62,112 nucleotides of DNA from Bifidobacterium hapali (GTDB lineage Bacteria; Actinomycetota; Actinomycetes; Actinomycetales; Bifidobacteriaceae). Each line of letters opens with the position of its first letter. The stretch's first letter is position 1. Under the pieces are notes generated by a model. It was not told the DNA's origin. It was given only the letters and a program-made list of their open reading frames with translations, and did no database searches. This document shows, piece after piece, positions 1 through 9,897 of the stretch. Location: NCBI RefSeq assembly GCF_002259755.1, contig NZ_MWWY01000014.1, positions 353 through 62,464 on the forward strand, written 5' to 3'. Both the position numbers and the translations under genes were made by a program.

Positions 1-345
<345 letters not shown>

Positions 346-528
346 TACATTCAACACTCTTAAGTGTTGGACAAGCATCCAACTGTGCTACAAACATGGT
401 GACTTCAAGGAATACTCACAGTCACAAAACAATCAACAATAATTAAGCGTCTACTATCCGGTCCCCAAACCATCACTCAAGGCCAGCAGAAAGAATATGA
501 TTCTTTTTGACTGTTAATAATTAGAGAT

Positions 529-646
529 TTGCGGCGGTCATAGCCCAGGGGAAACGCCCGGTCACATTCCGAACCCGGAAGCTAAGACCTGGCACGGCAA
601 TGGTACTGCACTCGCTAGGGTGTGGGAGAGTAGCACACCGCCGCTT
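529..646 (+). rRNA. 5S ribosomal RNA
   Basis: About 118 nt with the typical 5S layout: 5' and 3' ends GCGGCGGT and ACACCGCCGC pair as the terminal helix, and the conserved internal CCGAACCCGGAAGCTAAG and TGGGAGAGTAGC segments are present. It lies about 180 nt downstream of 23S on the same strand, as the last gene of the rRNA operon. Confidence 0.97.
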
Positions 647-660
647 AAATATTTAATATG

Positions 661-692
661 AAAACCCGGTCGAGCATACACTCCCGGGTTTT
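661..692 (+). terminator. rRNA operon terminator hairpin
   Basis: Inverted repeat AAAACCCGG / CCGGGTTTT with a 14-nt loop, 15 nt after 5S. The descending arm ends in TTTT, so it fits an intrinsic terminator for the rRNA operon. Confidence 0.85.
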
Positions 693-741
693 CCCATATC
701 TCATAACTAGAATACAACTACTACTCTCACTAACACGTGAC

Positions 742-1097
742 AGAAAACACTCACTAAGACCCTAGCCAGCGAGCATTATCCGCCACTACCTGAATCACAT
801 GGCAGAAAATGCTCACTCATAGTAGCCCTACTTCTGATGGATAGAATCTCGGATGCAATAATCCGAATAATGCAATGACGCACAATACTGAATGGCAGAA
901 AACACTCACTCACACCAGTATCAACGAGCAAAAACCGCCACGCACACTAGTGAATGGCAGAAAACACTCACCCACACCAGTATCAGCGAGCATTATCCGC
1001 CACTACCTGAATCACATGGCAGAAAATGCTCACTCACAGTAGTCCTACTTCTGATGGATACAACCACGGATGCAATAATCCGAATAATGCAATGACG
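742..1097. repeat. Cluster of GGCAGAAAA-type motifs with a 114-bp direct duplication
   Basis: The motif (G/A)CAGAAAA(C/T)(A/G)CTCACT occurs five times (near 741, 800, 894, 957 and 1018). Positions 767-880 recur almost exactly at 984-1097, a 114-bp direct repeat with 217-bp period. The same motif family returns in a dense cluster at 52541-53026. Short open frames across this stretch are poor and I call no gene. Confidence 0.8.
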
Positions 1098-1166
1098 AAA
1101 ATCCGAATATCCTAGCAACCCAAAAACGCCAACGCCTTTGAGCATGGCTAACCTGTGAGCGACAAA

Positions 1167-1276
1167 CGGCCGTAAGTACGCGCTAACGGAATGTTCTCGT
1201 GGACTTACGGTCGTTTTGAGCATTGCAAACGACCGTAAGTCAGCATACATGTGTTGGTAGCGCATACTTACGGTCT
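1167..1276. repeat. Inverted CCGTAAGT motif cluster
   Basis: Copies of (G/A)CCGTAAGT alternate with the inverse ACTTACGGTC between the rRNA operon and the 3' end of the AraC gene. The same family occurs at 9898-10070 and a variant (CCGTAACTCA) at 11961-12132. Confidence 0.75.
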
Positions 1277-1311
1277 GTACATAGCCCAAGTATCAACAAC
1301 GAATCGTAATG

Positions 1312-2199
1312 TCACTTCACGCGGTGTGCTATGCGGTATTCGGATGCGGACATACCGCAGTACGCGCGGAAAGCAGCACCGAAATGAGCTGTCGAAACGT
1401 ATCCTGCGTATCGCGCAACGTTCGCAATGCTTTCTTCAGTTTTTGTAAGCATCAATTGTGCGACGCTCATCCGCGATTCCAACGTTTTCTGCGAAAACGA
1501 CTTGCCGTAATACCGGTACAGTAATCGCTGAGTCTGCCGCTGACTGAGCGACAGTTCGTCAGCCAGTCCGCTGAGCGACTGCGTAGCGTAATCTCGTAAG
1601 AAATACTGATCGATGAACATTGATCGCTGCGTATCAGTATCAGGCACTGCTTTATTGGCACTATCTTCCGCATCATACGGCTGCTGCGGGCGAGGAAGTC
1701 GAGTATTATTCCGCAACGATGCGATCAGTATTTCCTCCAGCAGTGCTCTCGCGTACGGTCGATAACCAGCTCGACGTTGACGATACTCGTCGAACAATCG
1801 CGCGAATAACTGTGCCAACGACTCTCGATCGTCACCGATAAACCGCGACATCGAGGACAACGCGCGCGGCAGATAATCGTCACGTTGCGACGTACTCGGC
1901 GGCTCTCGTAACGCTAGATTAAGGCAGTATTCGTAGATCGGGTCCGTGGAATCGGACAGTTGCGCGTGCCGGACGCCGGGGCCGGTGATGTAGAATGAGC
2001 CGGCCGCAATGTCGTACTGTTCGTTGTCGATAAAAACGGTACCGTGGCCGGATTCGTTGTAATGCAACTCGTAACAGCCGCGACCGTGTGCGTGAAACGG
2101 AATCGGCGTGAGTATCGGACCGTAGACAATGCGCATGATTTCGATAGTCCACCCGTCGATCGCGATACTGACGTTGGGATGATATGTAAGCGTGCCCAT
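1312..2199 (-). CDS. AraC-family transcriptional regulator with cupin sensor domain
   Basis: A 295-residue protein of the usual AraC length. The first ~110 residues resemble the AraC cupin ligand-binding domain (PFHAHGRGCYELHY, then GSFYITGPGVRHAQ), and the last ~90 residues form the paired helix-turn-helix domain (LSGLADELSLSQRQTQRLL and IANVARYAGYVSTAHFGAAF). It is divergent from the alpha-L-fucosidase gene, so it is likely the local sugar-responsive regulator of that gene. That role is inferred from position; the ligand is unknown. It would act in the cytoplasm on the shared 215-bp spacer, where a triple 12-bp repeat lies. Confidence 0.9.
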   Translation of the reverse strand: MGTLTYHPNVSIAIDGWTIEIMRIVYGPILTPIPFHAHGRGCYELHYNESGHGTVFIDNEQYDIAAGSFYITGPGVRHAQLSDSTDPIYEYCLNLALREPPSTSQRDDYLPRALSSMSRFIGDDRESLAQLFARLFDEYRQRRAGYRPYARALLEEILIASLRNNTRLPRPQQPYDAEDSANKAVPDTDTQRSMFIDQYFLRDYATQSLSGLADELSLSQRQTQRLLYRYYGKSFSQKTLESRMSVAQLMLTKTEESIANVARYAGYVSTAHFGAAFRAYCGMSASEYRIAHRVK

Positions 2200-2339
2200 A
2201 CGTATCGAATATACGACATATATTCGAAAAACATGTCATCAATGTCGCCTTGTGTATGGCGGTGCACACGATATCGTTATATCAGCGGTTGTGATTGAGG
2301 CTAGTTTTACTTTCGAGACTGGCTTCACCTCGGCCGGCA

Positions 2340-2375
2340 ACGTATTGTGAAACGTATTGTGAAACGTATTGTGAA
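2340..2375 (+). promoter_or_regulatory. Three tandem 12-bp repeats upstream of fucosidase
   Basis: The unit ACGTATTGTGAA occurs three times in exact tandem and is followed by a partial fourth (ACAT). It lies 40-75 bp before the fucosidase start, between it and the divergent AraC gene. AraC-family proteins often bind direct half-sites, so this may be the operator. A longer reading of the fucosidase frame would translate this array as a repeated TYCE peptide, one reason to prefer the downstream start. Confidence 0.55.
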
Positions 2376-2414
2376 ACATACACGTACAGAAGCGTGTGGG
2401 AAAGGACCCAAGTC

Positions 2415-3977
2415 ATGGCAAACGTTACGGGCGCAAACGTCACTGATGATCGCGCGCAACAGGCCGATCATCGCGATCATCATGTTCCGGAAACCGACGA
2501 GGAAGTACGTCGCGATCTCGCCGCGATCGACGAGGTGATCGCGCGCGGCCGGTTCAAGCCAGACTGGGCGTCGCTGCAGCAGCATCGCACGCCACAATGG
2601 TTCGAGGACGCGAAATTCGGCATTTTTATTCACTGGGGCGTCTACTCGGTGCCATCGTTCGGCAGCGAATGGTACTCGCGTAACATGTACATTCAGGGCT
2701 CGAAGGAATTCGAGCATCACGTTAAGACGTACGGTCCGCAGAAGGAGTTCGGTTACAAGGACTTCATTCCCATGTTCAAGGCCGAGAAGTTCGATCCGAA
2801 CGCATGGGCGGACTTGTTCGAGGAGGCTGGCGTGCGCTACGTGGTGCCGGTCGCGGAGCATCACGACGGATTCCAGATGTATAAGAGTCGGCTGTCGCAC
2901 TGGAATGCGGCCGAAATGGGCCCACATCGTGATGTGCTTGGCGAACTGTCGAAGGCGTTCAACGAGCGTGGACTTGTTAACGGCGCGTCCTCGCACCGCG
3001 TAGAGCATTGGTTCTTTATGGGCCACGGCAAGGAGTTCGATAGCGATATCCACGAGCCGCTCAAGCGCGGTGATTTTTACTGGCCGTCCATGCCGGAGCC
3101 TGATCACATGGATCAGCACAGCAAGCCTGTGCCGACCCGCGAATACTTGGAAGACTGGCTGCTGCGCTGCTGCGAGATCGTCGACAACTATCATCCGAAA
3201 GTCCTGTACTTCGACTGGTGGATTCTGCACGAGGCAGTCCAGCTGTATCTCAAGAAATTCGCCGCGTACTACTACAATCGCGCGGACGAGTGGGGTGAGG
3301 AAGTCACGATCTGTTACAAGCAAGATTCGTTCATGTTCGGTACCGCGACGCCGGATGTCGAGCGTGGTCAGCTTGCGGAGACGAAGCCGTATCACTGGCA
3401 GACCGATACGGCGATCGCGTTGAACTCGTGGGGATATACCGAGAACAATCAGTATCGTCCGGCGGCGGAGATTTTGCAAGATTTCGTTGATATCGTAAGC
3501 AAGAACGGTAACTTGCTGCTCAACGTTGGTCCGAAACCGGACGGTACGATCGGCGACGAGGATCGTGCGGTACTCACGGCGATTGGCCTCTGGCTGAAGA
3601 CTAACGGCGAGGCGATTTACGGTGCGAAACCGTGGAAGCGGTTTGGCGAGGGGCCGACGCAGATCATCGAAGGCCAGTTCTCGGACAGTGTGAAGAAGAA
3701 CTTCACCTCGCGTGACGTGCGATACACGATTAACGGCAGCAACCTGTACGCGATTGCGATGCGACCGGCTGCCGATGGCGTGTATCGGTTTGAACGGCTC
3801 AAGGAGGGTGATGCGGAGCATAACGCCGATTTCCACGGACTGATTGATCACGTTGATGTGCTTGGTGTTGTGGACCATGTTGAATGGACGCGCGATGAGA
3901 CTGCGCTCGAAGTGCATGTGCCTGTTTCGGCTATCACCGGTGATGAACCGGTCGTCTTCCGCGTTGTTGTTGCGTAG
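2415..3977 (+). CDS. Alpha-L-fucosidase, GH29 family
   Basis: A 520-residue protein hydrolysing terminal alpha-L-fucose. The GH29 N-terminal block is clear (PQWFEDAKFGIFIHWGVYSV, then EWYSRNMY), followed by VRYVVPVAEHHDGFQMYKS and KVLYFDWW, whose Asp is in the position of the GH29 nucleophile. The late blocks SKNGNLLLNVGPKPDGTI and GEAIYGAKPW are also typical. There is no signal peptide, so the enzyme is probably intracellular and acts on imported oligosaccharides. Start chosen at 2415 because GGAAAGGAC precedes it and the upstream in-frame extension runs through a tandem DNA repeat. The acid/base residue and the linkage specificity cannot be read. Confidence 0.93.
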   Translation: MANVTGANVTDDRAQQADHRDHHVPETDEEVRRDLAAIDEVIARGRFKPDWASLQQHRTPQWFEDAKFGIFIHWGVYSVPSFGSEWYSRNMYIQGSKEFEHHVKTYGPQKEFGYKDFIPMFKAEKFDPNAWADLFEEAGVRYVVPVAEHHDGFQMYKSRLSHWNAAEMGPHRDVLGELSKAFNERGLVNGASSHRVEHWFFMGHGKEFDSDIHEPLKRGDFYWPSMPEPDHMDQHSKPVPTREYLEDWLLRCCEIVDNYHPKVLYFDWWILHEAVQLYLKKFAAYYYNRADEWGEEVTICYKQDSFMFGTATPDVERGQLAETKPYHWQTDTAIALNSWGYTENNQYRPAAEILQDFVDIVSKNGNLLLNVGPKPDGTIGDEDRAVLTAIGLWLKTNGEAIYGAKPWKRFGEGPTQIIEGQFSDSVKKNFTSRDVRYTINGSNLYAIAMRPAADGVYRFERLKEGDAEHNADFHGLIDHVDVLGVVDHVEWTRDETALEVHVPVSAITGDEPVVFRVVVA

Positions 3978-4023
3978 GCTGAGTCGTTTTTCGATGCACT
4001 TGGGGATGTGCTAGGCGCGATTA

Positions 4024-4076
4024 CGAGCGTAACTGCGCGCATTTTGTGACTGTGCGCGCAGTTACGCTCGTTTTTT
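4024..4076 (+). terminator. Terminator downstream of fucosidase, built from a repeated motif
   Basis: A 17-bp perfect stem (CGAGCGTAACTGCGCGC and its complement at 4054-4070) with a 13-nt loop is followed directly by six T residues. It fits an intrinsic terminator for the fucosidase gene. The same arm is reused in a second inverted pair at 4089-4131. Confidence 0.8.
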
Positions 4077-4088
4077 ACCCAAAAATCA

Positions 4089-4131
4089 AGCGTAACTGCG
4101 CGCGGGGCTCGTTATTGCGCGCAGTTACGCT
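4089..4131. repeat. Second inverted pair of the AGCGTAACTGCGCGC motif
   Basis: AGCGTAACTGCGCGC at 4089-4103 faces its complement at 4117-4131. Together with the preceding terminator it makes four alternating copies of one motif between the fucosidase and the convergent TetR gene. Confidence 0.75.
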
Positions 4132-4282
4132 CGGAATGGAACGAGAACGGGGGTATAGACAAGGACGGGGGTGTGAGCGGGGAGCGGGGTGTAGATGGGA
4201 AGCGGTCCGTGTGCTGTTGGCGTGTTGCCGGTTAGTGCGAGCGCACCTGTCTATACGTGGTCGTGCGTGGCCGCGCTCGCGG

Positions 4283-4873
4283 TCATGACGAGCGCGTGCC
4301 AACAGCTCCGTGCGGAGGCATGGCCATCGTGAAAATAGTATGCGCCACGGATTCGGGACTGGCTTCGAGCCCGGTCGCAAGCCAGTATTGCAGCAGTCCG
4401 ATGCTGCCGGACACGGCGAATCGCATGCGCATCGTCGCTTCGGCTGTGTCTGCCGCATACGCCTGCAGCTGGTCGAGTACCGCGCGCTGACTGTAGATCA
4501 GTTCAAGTAACTGCTGCTGGAATCGTGCGTCGGCTTTTGAACTCATGAGAATTTGCAAATGATTGCGATTACTGGCAATGTATCGGCAAATGTGTACGAT
4601 GCCCTGCTCGATATCGGTTGCGTCGGATTGTTGTAGCAGCTGGTCGAGCGCGGCGCGAACCCAGTCCATCGTCTGATCTTCGATGTCACGTAACAGTTCT
4701 TCGACGCTGCCATAGTGCGCGTAAAACGTAGATCGATTGACGTCGGCGCGCTCGCACAGTGCTTTGACAGTGATCGCAGCAAGCGGGCGCTCGCGCATGA
4801 GGTCGATCAGTGCGTCTTGCATCGCTTGCCGCGTGTATCGCGTGCGGCGGCTTTCCGTAAGCGGCTTGATCAT
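4283..4873 (-). CDS. TetR-family transcriptional regulator
   Basis: A 196-residue protein. The N-terminal helix-turn-helix is plain (RYTRQAMQDALIDLMRERPL, then VKALCERADVNRSTFYAHY), followed by GSVEELLRDIEDQ and an all-helical ligand-binding half resembling the TetR C-terminal domain found in bacterial efflux regulators. It is divergent from the ABC ATPase/permease pair at 5065-9824. The spacer holds two inverted repeats, so it likely represses that transporter and itself. Ligand unknown. Confidence 0.9.
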   Translation of the reverse strand: MIKPLTESRRTRYTRQAMQDALIDLMRERPLAAITVKALCERADVNRSTFYAHYGSVEELLRDIEDQTMDWVRAALDQLLQQSDATDIEQGIVHICRYIASNRNHLQILMSSKADARFQQQLLELIYSQRAVLDQLQAYAADTAEATMRMRFAVSGSIGLLQYWLATGLEASPESVAHTIFTMAMPPHGAVGTRSS

Positions 4874-4957
4874 GTGGTTCGCTCCTTTGCTGACGATCGT
4901 ATTGCGTAACGAATCGCGTGTTACGAATCATACGCAAGCGTAAGTCCGTGCGTTCGT

Positions 4958-5011
4958 AACCGACATTTGACAATCCGACTGTCGGTTGCGAAAACAACAC
5001 AGTGTTGTTTT
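4958..5011. promoter_or_regulatory. Candidate TetR operators between TetR and ABC genes
   Basis: Two inverted repeats: AACCGACA (4958-4965) with TGTCGGTT (4980-4987), enclosing a TTGACA box at 4967-4972; and a perfect 21-bp palindrome at 4991-5011 with arms AAAACAACAC and GTGTTGTTTT around one central base. Placement over the divergent promoter fits TetR control; binding is inferred. Confidence 0.6.
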
Positions 5012-5064
5012 ACTTGAGTATAGCAAGAGTAAGTACGTCGTCCGACCGGCGGAAGGGGCAACCG

Positions 5065-5769
5065 ATGGCGTATATCGCGTTCGATCACGTGGTCAAGGAA
5101 TACCCGACCGGCGGCGGCAAACCGATTCGCGCGCTCGACGAAGCCAGTTTTATCGCCGATCAAGGTGAGCTTACGGTCATTCTCGGGCAGTCCGGCGCGG
5201 GCAAAACCACCGCGCTCAACATTCTCGGCGGCATGGACACGGCCACGTCCGGCTGCGTGACCGTCGGCGGACGCGAGATCACGCACCTACGCAAACGCGA
5301 GCTCATCGCATACCGTCGCAACGATATCGGTTTCGTGTTCCAGTTTTACAATCTCGTGCCGAATCTCACCGCGCTCGAAAACGTCGAGCTCGCTTCGCAA
5401 ATCTGCCCCGACCACTTCGACCCAGCCGACACGTTGCGCAAAGTCGGGCTCGCGGATCGACTCGACAATTTCCCCGCGCAGTTGAGCGGCGGCGAGCAAC
5501 AGCGCGTATCGATTGCGCGCGCGATTGCGAAGAAACCGAAACTGCTACTGTGCGACGAGCCGACCGGCGCGCTCGACTACGAAACCGGCAAAGACGTGCT
5601 GCGATTGCTGCAGGATATTTGCGTGAGCGAGGGCATGACGGTCATGATCATTACGCACAACTCCGCGATTGCACCGATGGCGCACAAGGTGATTCGCTTT
5701 CGCTCGGGCAAAGTCACGAGCGAGGATGTGAACCCTGCGCCGACGCCGATCGACGAGATTGAGTGGTAG
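5065..5769 (+). CDS. ABC transporter ATP-binding protein (MacB/LolD type)
   Basis: A 234-residue nucleotide-binding subunit. Walker [10 protein letters not shown] at residues 41-49, Q-loop in [19 protein letters not shown], signature LSGGEQ at 139-144, Walker B LLLCDEP at 159-165 and the switch His in [20 protein letters not shown] and the short length are typical of the MacB/LolD/FtsE group that pairs with FtsX-type permeases. The permease follows immediately. Start at 5065 is preceded by GGAAGGGG; an upstream in-frame start would run through the operator palindrome. It likely powers export or remodelling by the next protein, under TetR control. Confidence 0.93.
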   Translation: MAYIAFDHVVKEYPTGGGKPIRALDEASFIADQGELTVILGQSGAGKTTALNILGGMDTATSGCVTVGGREITHLRKRELIAYRRNDIGFVFQFYNLVPNLTALENVELASQICPDHFDPADTLRKVGLADRLDNFPAQLSGGEQQRVSIARAIAKKPKLLLCDEPTGALDYETGKDVLRLLQDICVSEGMTVMIITHNSAIAPMAHKVIRFRSGKVTSEDVNPAPTPIDEIEW

Positions 5770-5780
5770 GTGGCGGCGAG

Positions 5781-8700
5781 ATGGTGCGGGTAGCGTCTAT
5801 TTTTAGCCGATTTTCGCGTGCGTTTGTGCGTGCGTTCCCGCATGCGTTTGCGGCTGATATGTTGCGCTGTTGGCTGCGGTCGTGGAAGCGGTTCGCGTCG
5901 ATCGCGGTGATCACCTTGCTTGGCGTGGCTGTGCTCACTGGTATTTACGCGGGCTGTCGTGACGCGTTTCGCGCGGCCGGTCGGTTTTACGAGAGTCAAG
6001 GACTGCATGATGTGCAAGTGTTATCAACGTACGGCTTGACTGACGACGATGTGGCCGCGTTGCGCGCGATTGACGGTGTGGCGACTGTGCAGCCTGAGCG
6101 CTCGCAAACCGCGACGTTCAACGTTGACGGGTCGAAGAAAATCGTAACGTTGCGAGAGATTGGTTCGGATGGGCTTGACCAACCGTATCTGCAGCATGGG
6201 CGAATGCCGAGCGCGGCTGGTGAGGTTGCGGTTACGCAAGGATTTCTCAACGATAGTGGGTTGCGGATTGGCAGCAGTGTGACGGTGACGCCGGTTGAGT
6301 CGTCGAGTGCGGTACTTGCAGGGTCCGAGGATTCGGATGGTTCATCGAGCACGACGACGAGTGACCAGTCGAGTGGTGCTGCGGATGATACAGCTGGGTT
6401 GACAGGCAATGCTGATGACAGTAGCGGTAATAGTTTATCGGACAGTTCATCAAGTGACGGCGTTACGACGACCACGTCCGGCGAGGAATCTTCGTCGTCA
6501 GTCGGTCAAGCAGCACGATTTCCGACTGATCTGACCATCGTCGGCGTTGTGATCGAACCGCAAGACTTGAGTAATCCGAACGGCTACTCGGCAATGACTT
6601 CTTTTCGGTCCACGACTACGCAAGATTACACGTTTTTTGCGTCGTCGGCCGGAGTAACGGGCACTATCTATACGGCGATCAACCTGTCTGTGGCTGGCGC
6701 GGCTGGACTAGATACGTTCTCTTCTGCCTACGATGATGCGATACGCGAGGTCGCTGATCGCATCGAACAGCAGGTACAAACTGAGCGGCAACGCGCTCGC
6801 CGCGATCAGATCGTCGCCGATGCGCAAACGCAGCTCGATGATGCTCGCAACGATGCGACTCGGCAGTTGGCTGATGCGCAAGCAGAGATCGACCGCAATA
6901 GTGCTGAACTTGATGCGAACGCGGCAACGCTCGCTGATGGTCGCAAGCAGCTCGCTGACCAGCAAACTACGCTTACGGACGGCGAACGGCAACTTGCTGA
7001 TGGTCGCTCGCAGCTTGCAACGGCCCGTACGCAGATCGCGCAAGGTCGAAAACAGATTGCGGACGCGCGCACGCAACTGGAGTTGGGCAAATCGCAACTT
7101 GTTGATGCACGGCGACAACTTGATTCGGCACAAGCTGAACTCACGACGAATCGCACGAAAGTGGAACAAGGACTCACACAGATCGATCAAGGACTTGCGC
7201 AAATCGATCAAATGCTACCGCTGATCGAACAAGGACTTGACTTGCTGGAGCAGATCGAGGCGGGTGTGTCGGATGAGATGTCGGGTGCGTCGGGCGTGTC
7301 AGGCGTGTCGGATGAGACGGATAGTGGCGTAGAGTCACTGAATTTGCTGGATGAAACACATGCGTCTGAATCGGATAACGGTATGGAATCGCGCGACAGT
7401 ACGGATTCTGAACGCAACGATGCGAATGCTACAACTGAATCGCCGCTGTGGCAAGCTGCTCGACAGTTGCTCGAGCAACTCGGTATTACAGTGCCTGATC
7501 TGCCATCTATTGACGATCTCACTGCGCAATTAACTGCAAAACGCGACGAGTTGACTGCACAGCGCGACCAACTTGCGCAGCAGCGTGCGCAATTGCAAGC
7601 AACGCTCGACACGACGATTATTCCCGCGCAAGCCACGCTCGACGAACAGAACGTGCAGTTGACGGCTAAAGAGCGTGAAACAGCCGAAGGGGAGCGCGAG
7701 CTCAACGCGCAATCGGCTGAACTTGAGACGAATGCGGCTGAACTGGAGACGCGGTCGGCTCAATTGGAAGCGAAAGCGGCCGAACTCGCGAGCGGCCGAG
7801 CACAGCTTGAAGCTGCTCAACGCAAGCTCGATGACGGTGAACAGCAACTCGCTGATGGTCGCAAACAGCTTGAGGATGCACAATCGCAACTCGATACTAA
7901 GCGCAACGATGCGAATACAGAATTTGCTCGCCAACAGCGTCGCATTGACAACGTTGCCAATGCTCGCTGGTATGTGCAAACGCGCGCATCGCTCGGCGGA
8001 TTCAGTGCGTTCAAATCGGATATAAGTTCAATTGAGTCAATTGGACGCGCGTTTCCGATCGTGTTCTTGCTTGTTGCGGTGCTCATGAGCCTGACCACGA
8101 TGACACGCATGGTTGAGGAAGATCGCGGATTAATTGGCACCTATCTGGGGCTCGGTTATAGTGGTGGATTAGTCGCTGCGCGATACGTCTTATTTGCTTT
8201 GCTCGCCTGCCTGATTGGCGGCGGACTGGGGTTAGCTGCTGGATTCCTTGGTATTCCAGCGTTCTTACTTGTGGTGATCGAAGGATTGTACGTGCTGCCG
8301 GGTGTGCGGCTTGAATACGACTGGGTGTATGGCACAGGTGGCGTGCTGCTGTTCGTAATCGGCGTAGTGGTGGCCACAGTGCTCGCATGCCGTGGCGAGC
8401 TACGGCAAACGCCGTCCGCACTCATGCGACCGAAAGCACCGAAAGCCGGCGCTCGTATACTCTTGGAACGGGTTCGGCCAGTATGGTCGAGATTGAACTT
8501 TTTGAACAAAGTGACTGCGCGCAATATCGTGCGGTTCAAATCACGTCTGGTAATGACCGTGGGTGGTGTGGCTGGCTGTACGGCCCTTATCGTGTGCGGC
8601 TTCGCGATTAATGACAGCGTTGCCATGACCGGACCCACTCAGTACAGGGGTATCTATCGCTACGATGCGATGGTTGTCGCCGCAGATAACGATGCGGCCG

Positions 8701-9824
8701 CAATGCGCGCGCGGATCGCATCAGATGGTAAAACACGCGAAATGCTCAGCGTACGCATCGAAAGCGGAGAATTATCGGTCGATAATACGACCGGTACATC
8801 ATCCGAATCTGGCGGTACTGCAGGAAAAAGCGAGTCAATCCAACTCACCATCGTGCCGCGCGAATCACTGAACAAGCTCAACGATATGGTTGCTCTGCAA
8901 TCGGTATCAAAGCACAAAACCGAAGTTGCGCTCGACAACAGCGGCGTAATCGTCAGTCAATCTGCGGCTCACGCTCTCAGTATCGAATCCGGTAATATCG
9001 TAACGTTGCGAGGCGGTGACATGACGCGCGCCAACGTCACCGTCGCCGCAGTCACGCGCAGCCTCGTCGGCTCCGACGTATATATCAGCGAAACACTGTA
9101 CGATCAACTGTTTGCGAGCGACAATGCTACCGGGACGAACGCTGATAATGGTACAAACGGCACGAATCAGCCTGCTAACGGTGCCGATAGCAACGTTGCG
9201 ACTGAGTCATCCACGTCGTCTGAGCTGTCCGCGCAGCAAGTGACCGACCAAACTGATCAATCCTCGCAATCGCCATCAACGATTACGTGGAACGCGGTAC
9301 TCGCCACGCTCAAAGGCAACGTCGACGAACAGATCGCCTACGTCAACCAGCTTGCCGACGACCCGTCCGTAATGAAAGCCGTCAGTACCGCCGATCTTAA
9401 GCAACGATTCGGCTTCGACCTCATGGGTGCCGTGGTCGCGCTTATCGTTGGGCTCGCGGGCGCGCTTGCACTCGTTGTCCTGTTCACGCTTGCCAATACG
9501 AACGTGTCCGAGCGCGTGCGAGAGATGGCCACGCTCAAGGTACTCGGCTTTTTCGACGGCGAAGTGCATCGATATGTGAACCGCGAAATGATGATACTGA
9601 CCATGCTGGGTGTGGCGGTCGGATTGCCGCTTGGCCGCTGGATCGGCGGTTTGCTCACCGCCGCGCTCGCCATGCCCGGACTGTATTTTGAGGTGACCGT
9701 CCGCTGGACCAGTTATCTGATCGCCGCCGGCGCCACGCTCGCGTTCGCGCTACTCGTGCAGCTGCTCACCAATCCTGTGCTCGACCGCATCGACCCAGCC
9801 GCGTCGCTCAAATCGGTGGAGTAA
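5781..9824 (+). CDS. FtsX-type ABC permease with very long extracellular coiled coil
   Basis: A 1347-residue permease, roughly three times a typical MacB. One membrane segment lies near the N-terminus (FASIAVITLLGVAVLTGIYA), then a MacB-like extracellular domain interrupted by a Ser/Thr/Asp/Gly-rich low-complexity stretch (about residues 170-240), then about 390 residues of coiled coil with repeats such as LADGRKQL, LADGRSQL and IADARTQL. Two FtsX-type membrane bundles follow (about 760-900 and 1220-1340), separated by a second extracellular domain. It should pair with the preceding ATPase. A GTG start at 5763 overlapping the ATPase stop is possible; ATG at 5781 has a better GGTGG site. The substrate is unknown. 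Confidence 0.9.
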   Translation: MVRVASIFSRFSRAFVRAFPHAFAADMLRCWLRSWKRFASIAVITLLGVAVLTGIYAGCRDAFRAAGRFYESQGLHDVQVLSTYGLTDDDVAALRAIDGVATVQPERSQTATFNVDGSKKIVTLREIGSDGLDQPYLQHGRMPSAAGEVAVTQGFLNDSGLRIGSSVTVTPVESSSAVLAGSEDSDGSSSTTTSDQSSGAADDTAGLTGNADDSSGNSLSDSSSSDGVTTTTSGEESSSSVGQAARFPTDLTIVGVVIEPQDLSNPNGYSAMTSFRSTTTQDYTFFASSAGVTGTIYTAINLSVAGAAGLDTFSSAYDDAIREVADRIEQQVQTERQRARRDQIVADAQTQLDDARNDATRQLADAQAEIDRNSAELDANAATLADGRKQLADQQTTLTDGERQLADGRSQLATARTQIAQGRKQIADARTQLELGKSQLVDARRQLDSAQAELTTNRTKVEQGLTQIDQGLAQIDQMLPLIEQGLDLLEQIEAGVSDEMSGASGVSGVSDETDSGVESLNLLDETHASESDNGMESRDSTDSERNDANATTESPLWQAARQLLEQLGITVPDLPSIDDLTAQLTAKRDELTAQRDQLAQQRAQLQATLDTTIIPAQATLDEQNVQLTAKERETAEGERELNAQSAELETNAAELETRSAQLEAKAAELASGRAQLEAAQRKLDDGEQQLADGRKQLEDAQSQLDTKRNDANTEFARQQRRIDNVANARWYVQTRASLGGFSAFKSDISSIESIGRAFPIVFLLVAVLMSLTTMTRMVEEDRGLIGTYLGLGYSGGLVAARYVLFALLACLIGGGLGLAAGFLGIPAFLLVVIEGLYVLPGVRLEYDWVYGTGGVLLFVIGVVVATVLACRGELRQTPSALMRPKAPKAGARILLERVRPVWSRLNFLNKVTARNIVRFKSRLVMTVGGVAGCTALIVCGFAINDSVAMTGPTQYRGIYRYDAMVVAADNDAAAMRARIASDGKTREMLSVRIESGELSVDNTTGTSSESGGTAGKSESIQLTIVPRESLNKLNDMVALQSVSKHKTEVALDNSGVIVSQSAAHALSIESGNIVTLRGGDMTRANVTVAAVTRSLVGSDVYISETLYDQLFASDNATGTNADNGTNGTNQPANGADSNVATESSTSSELSAQQVTDQTDQSSQSPSTITWNAVLATLKGNVDEQIAYVNQLADDPSVMKAVSTADLKQRFGFDLMGAVVALIVGLAGALALVVLFTLANTNVSERVREMATLKVLGFFDGEVHRYVNREMMILTMLGVAVGLPLGRWIGGLLTAALAMPGLYFEVTVRWTSYLIAAGATLAFALLVQLLTNPVLDRIDPAASLKSVE

Positions 9825-9897
9825 CGACGTTCGTTTCCTCGTTTGGACCGTTTTCATTTCCTCATTTGGACTTGGGCATGTTGTGTGTGCGAGCCGC

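Noticed and set aside
742..1036. The repeated motifs near the rRNA operon as a CRISPR array
   Set aside because: Spacing is irregular, arms occur in both orientations at the other location, and the intervening sequences are themselves repeated, unlike unique spacers of constant length.
2325..3917. Long minus-strand open frame (530 codons) opposite the fucosidase gene
   Set aside because: It is a shadow of the GC-rich third positions of the fucosidase. Its translation is Arg/Val/His-rich without any motif, and the plus strand has full GH29 conservation.
4075..4458. 127-codon minus-strand frame at the end of the TetR gene
   Set aside because: It overlaps the TetR 3' end and the terminator repeats in another frame; the composition is Arg/Pro/Cys-rich noise.
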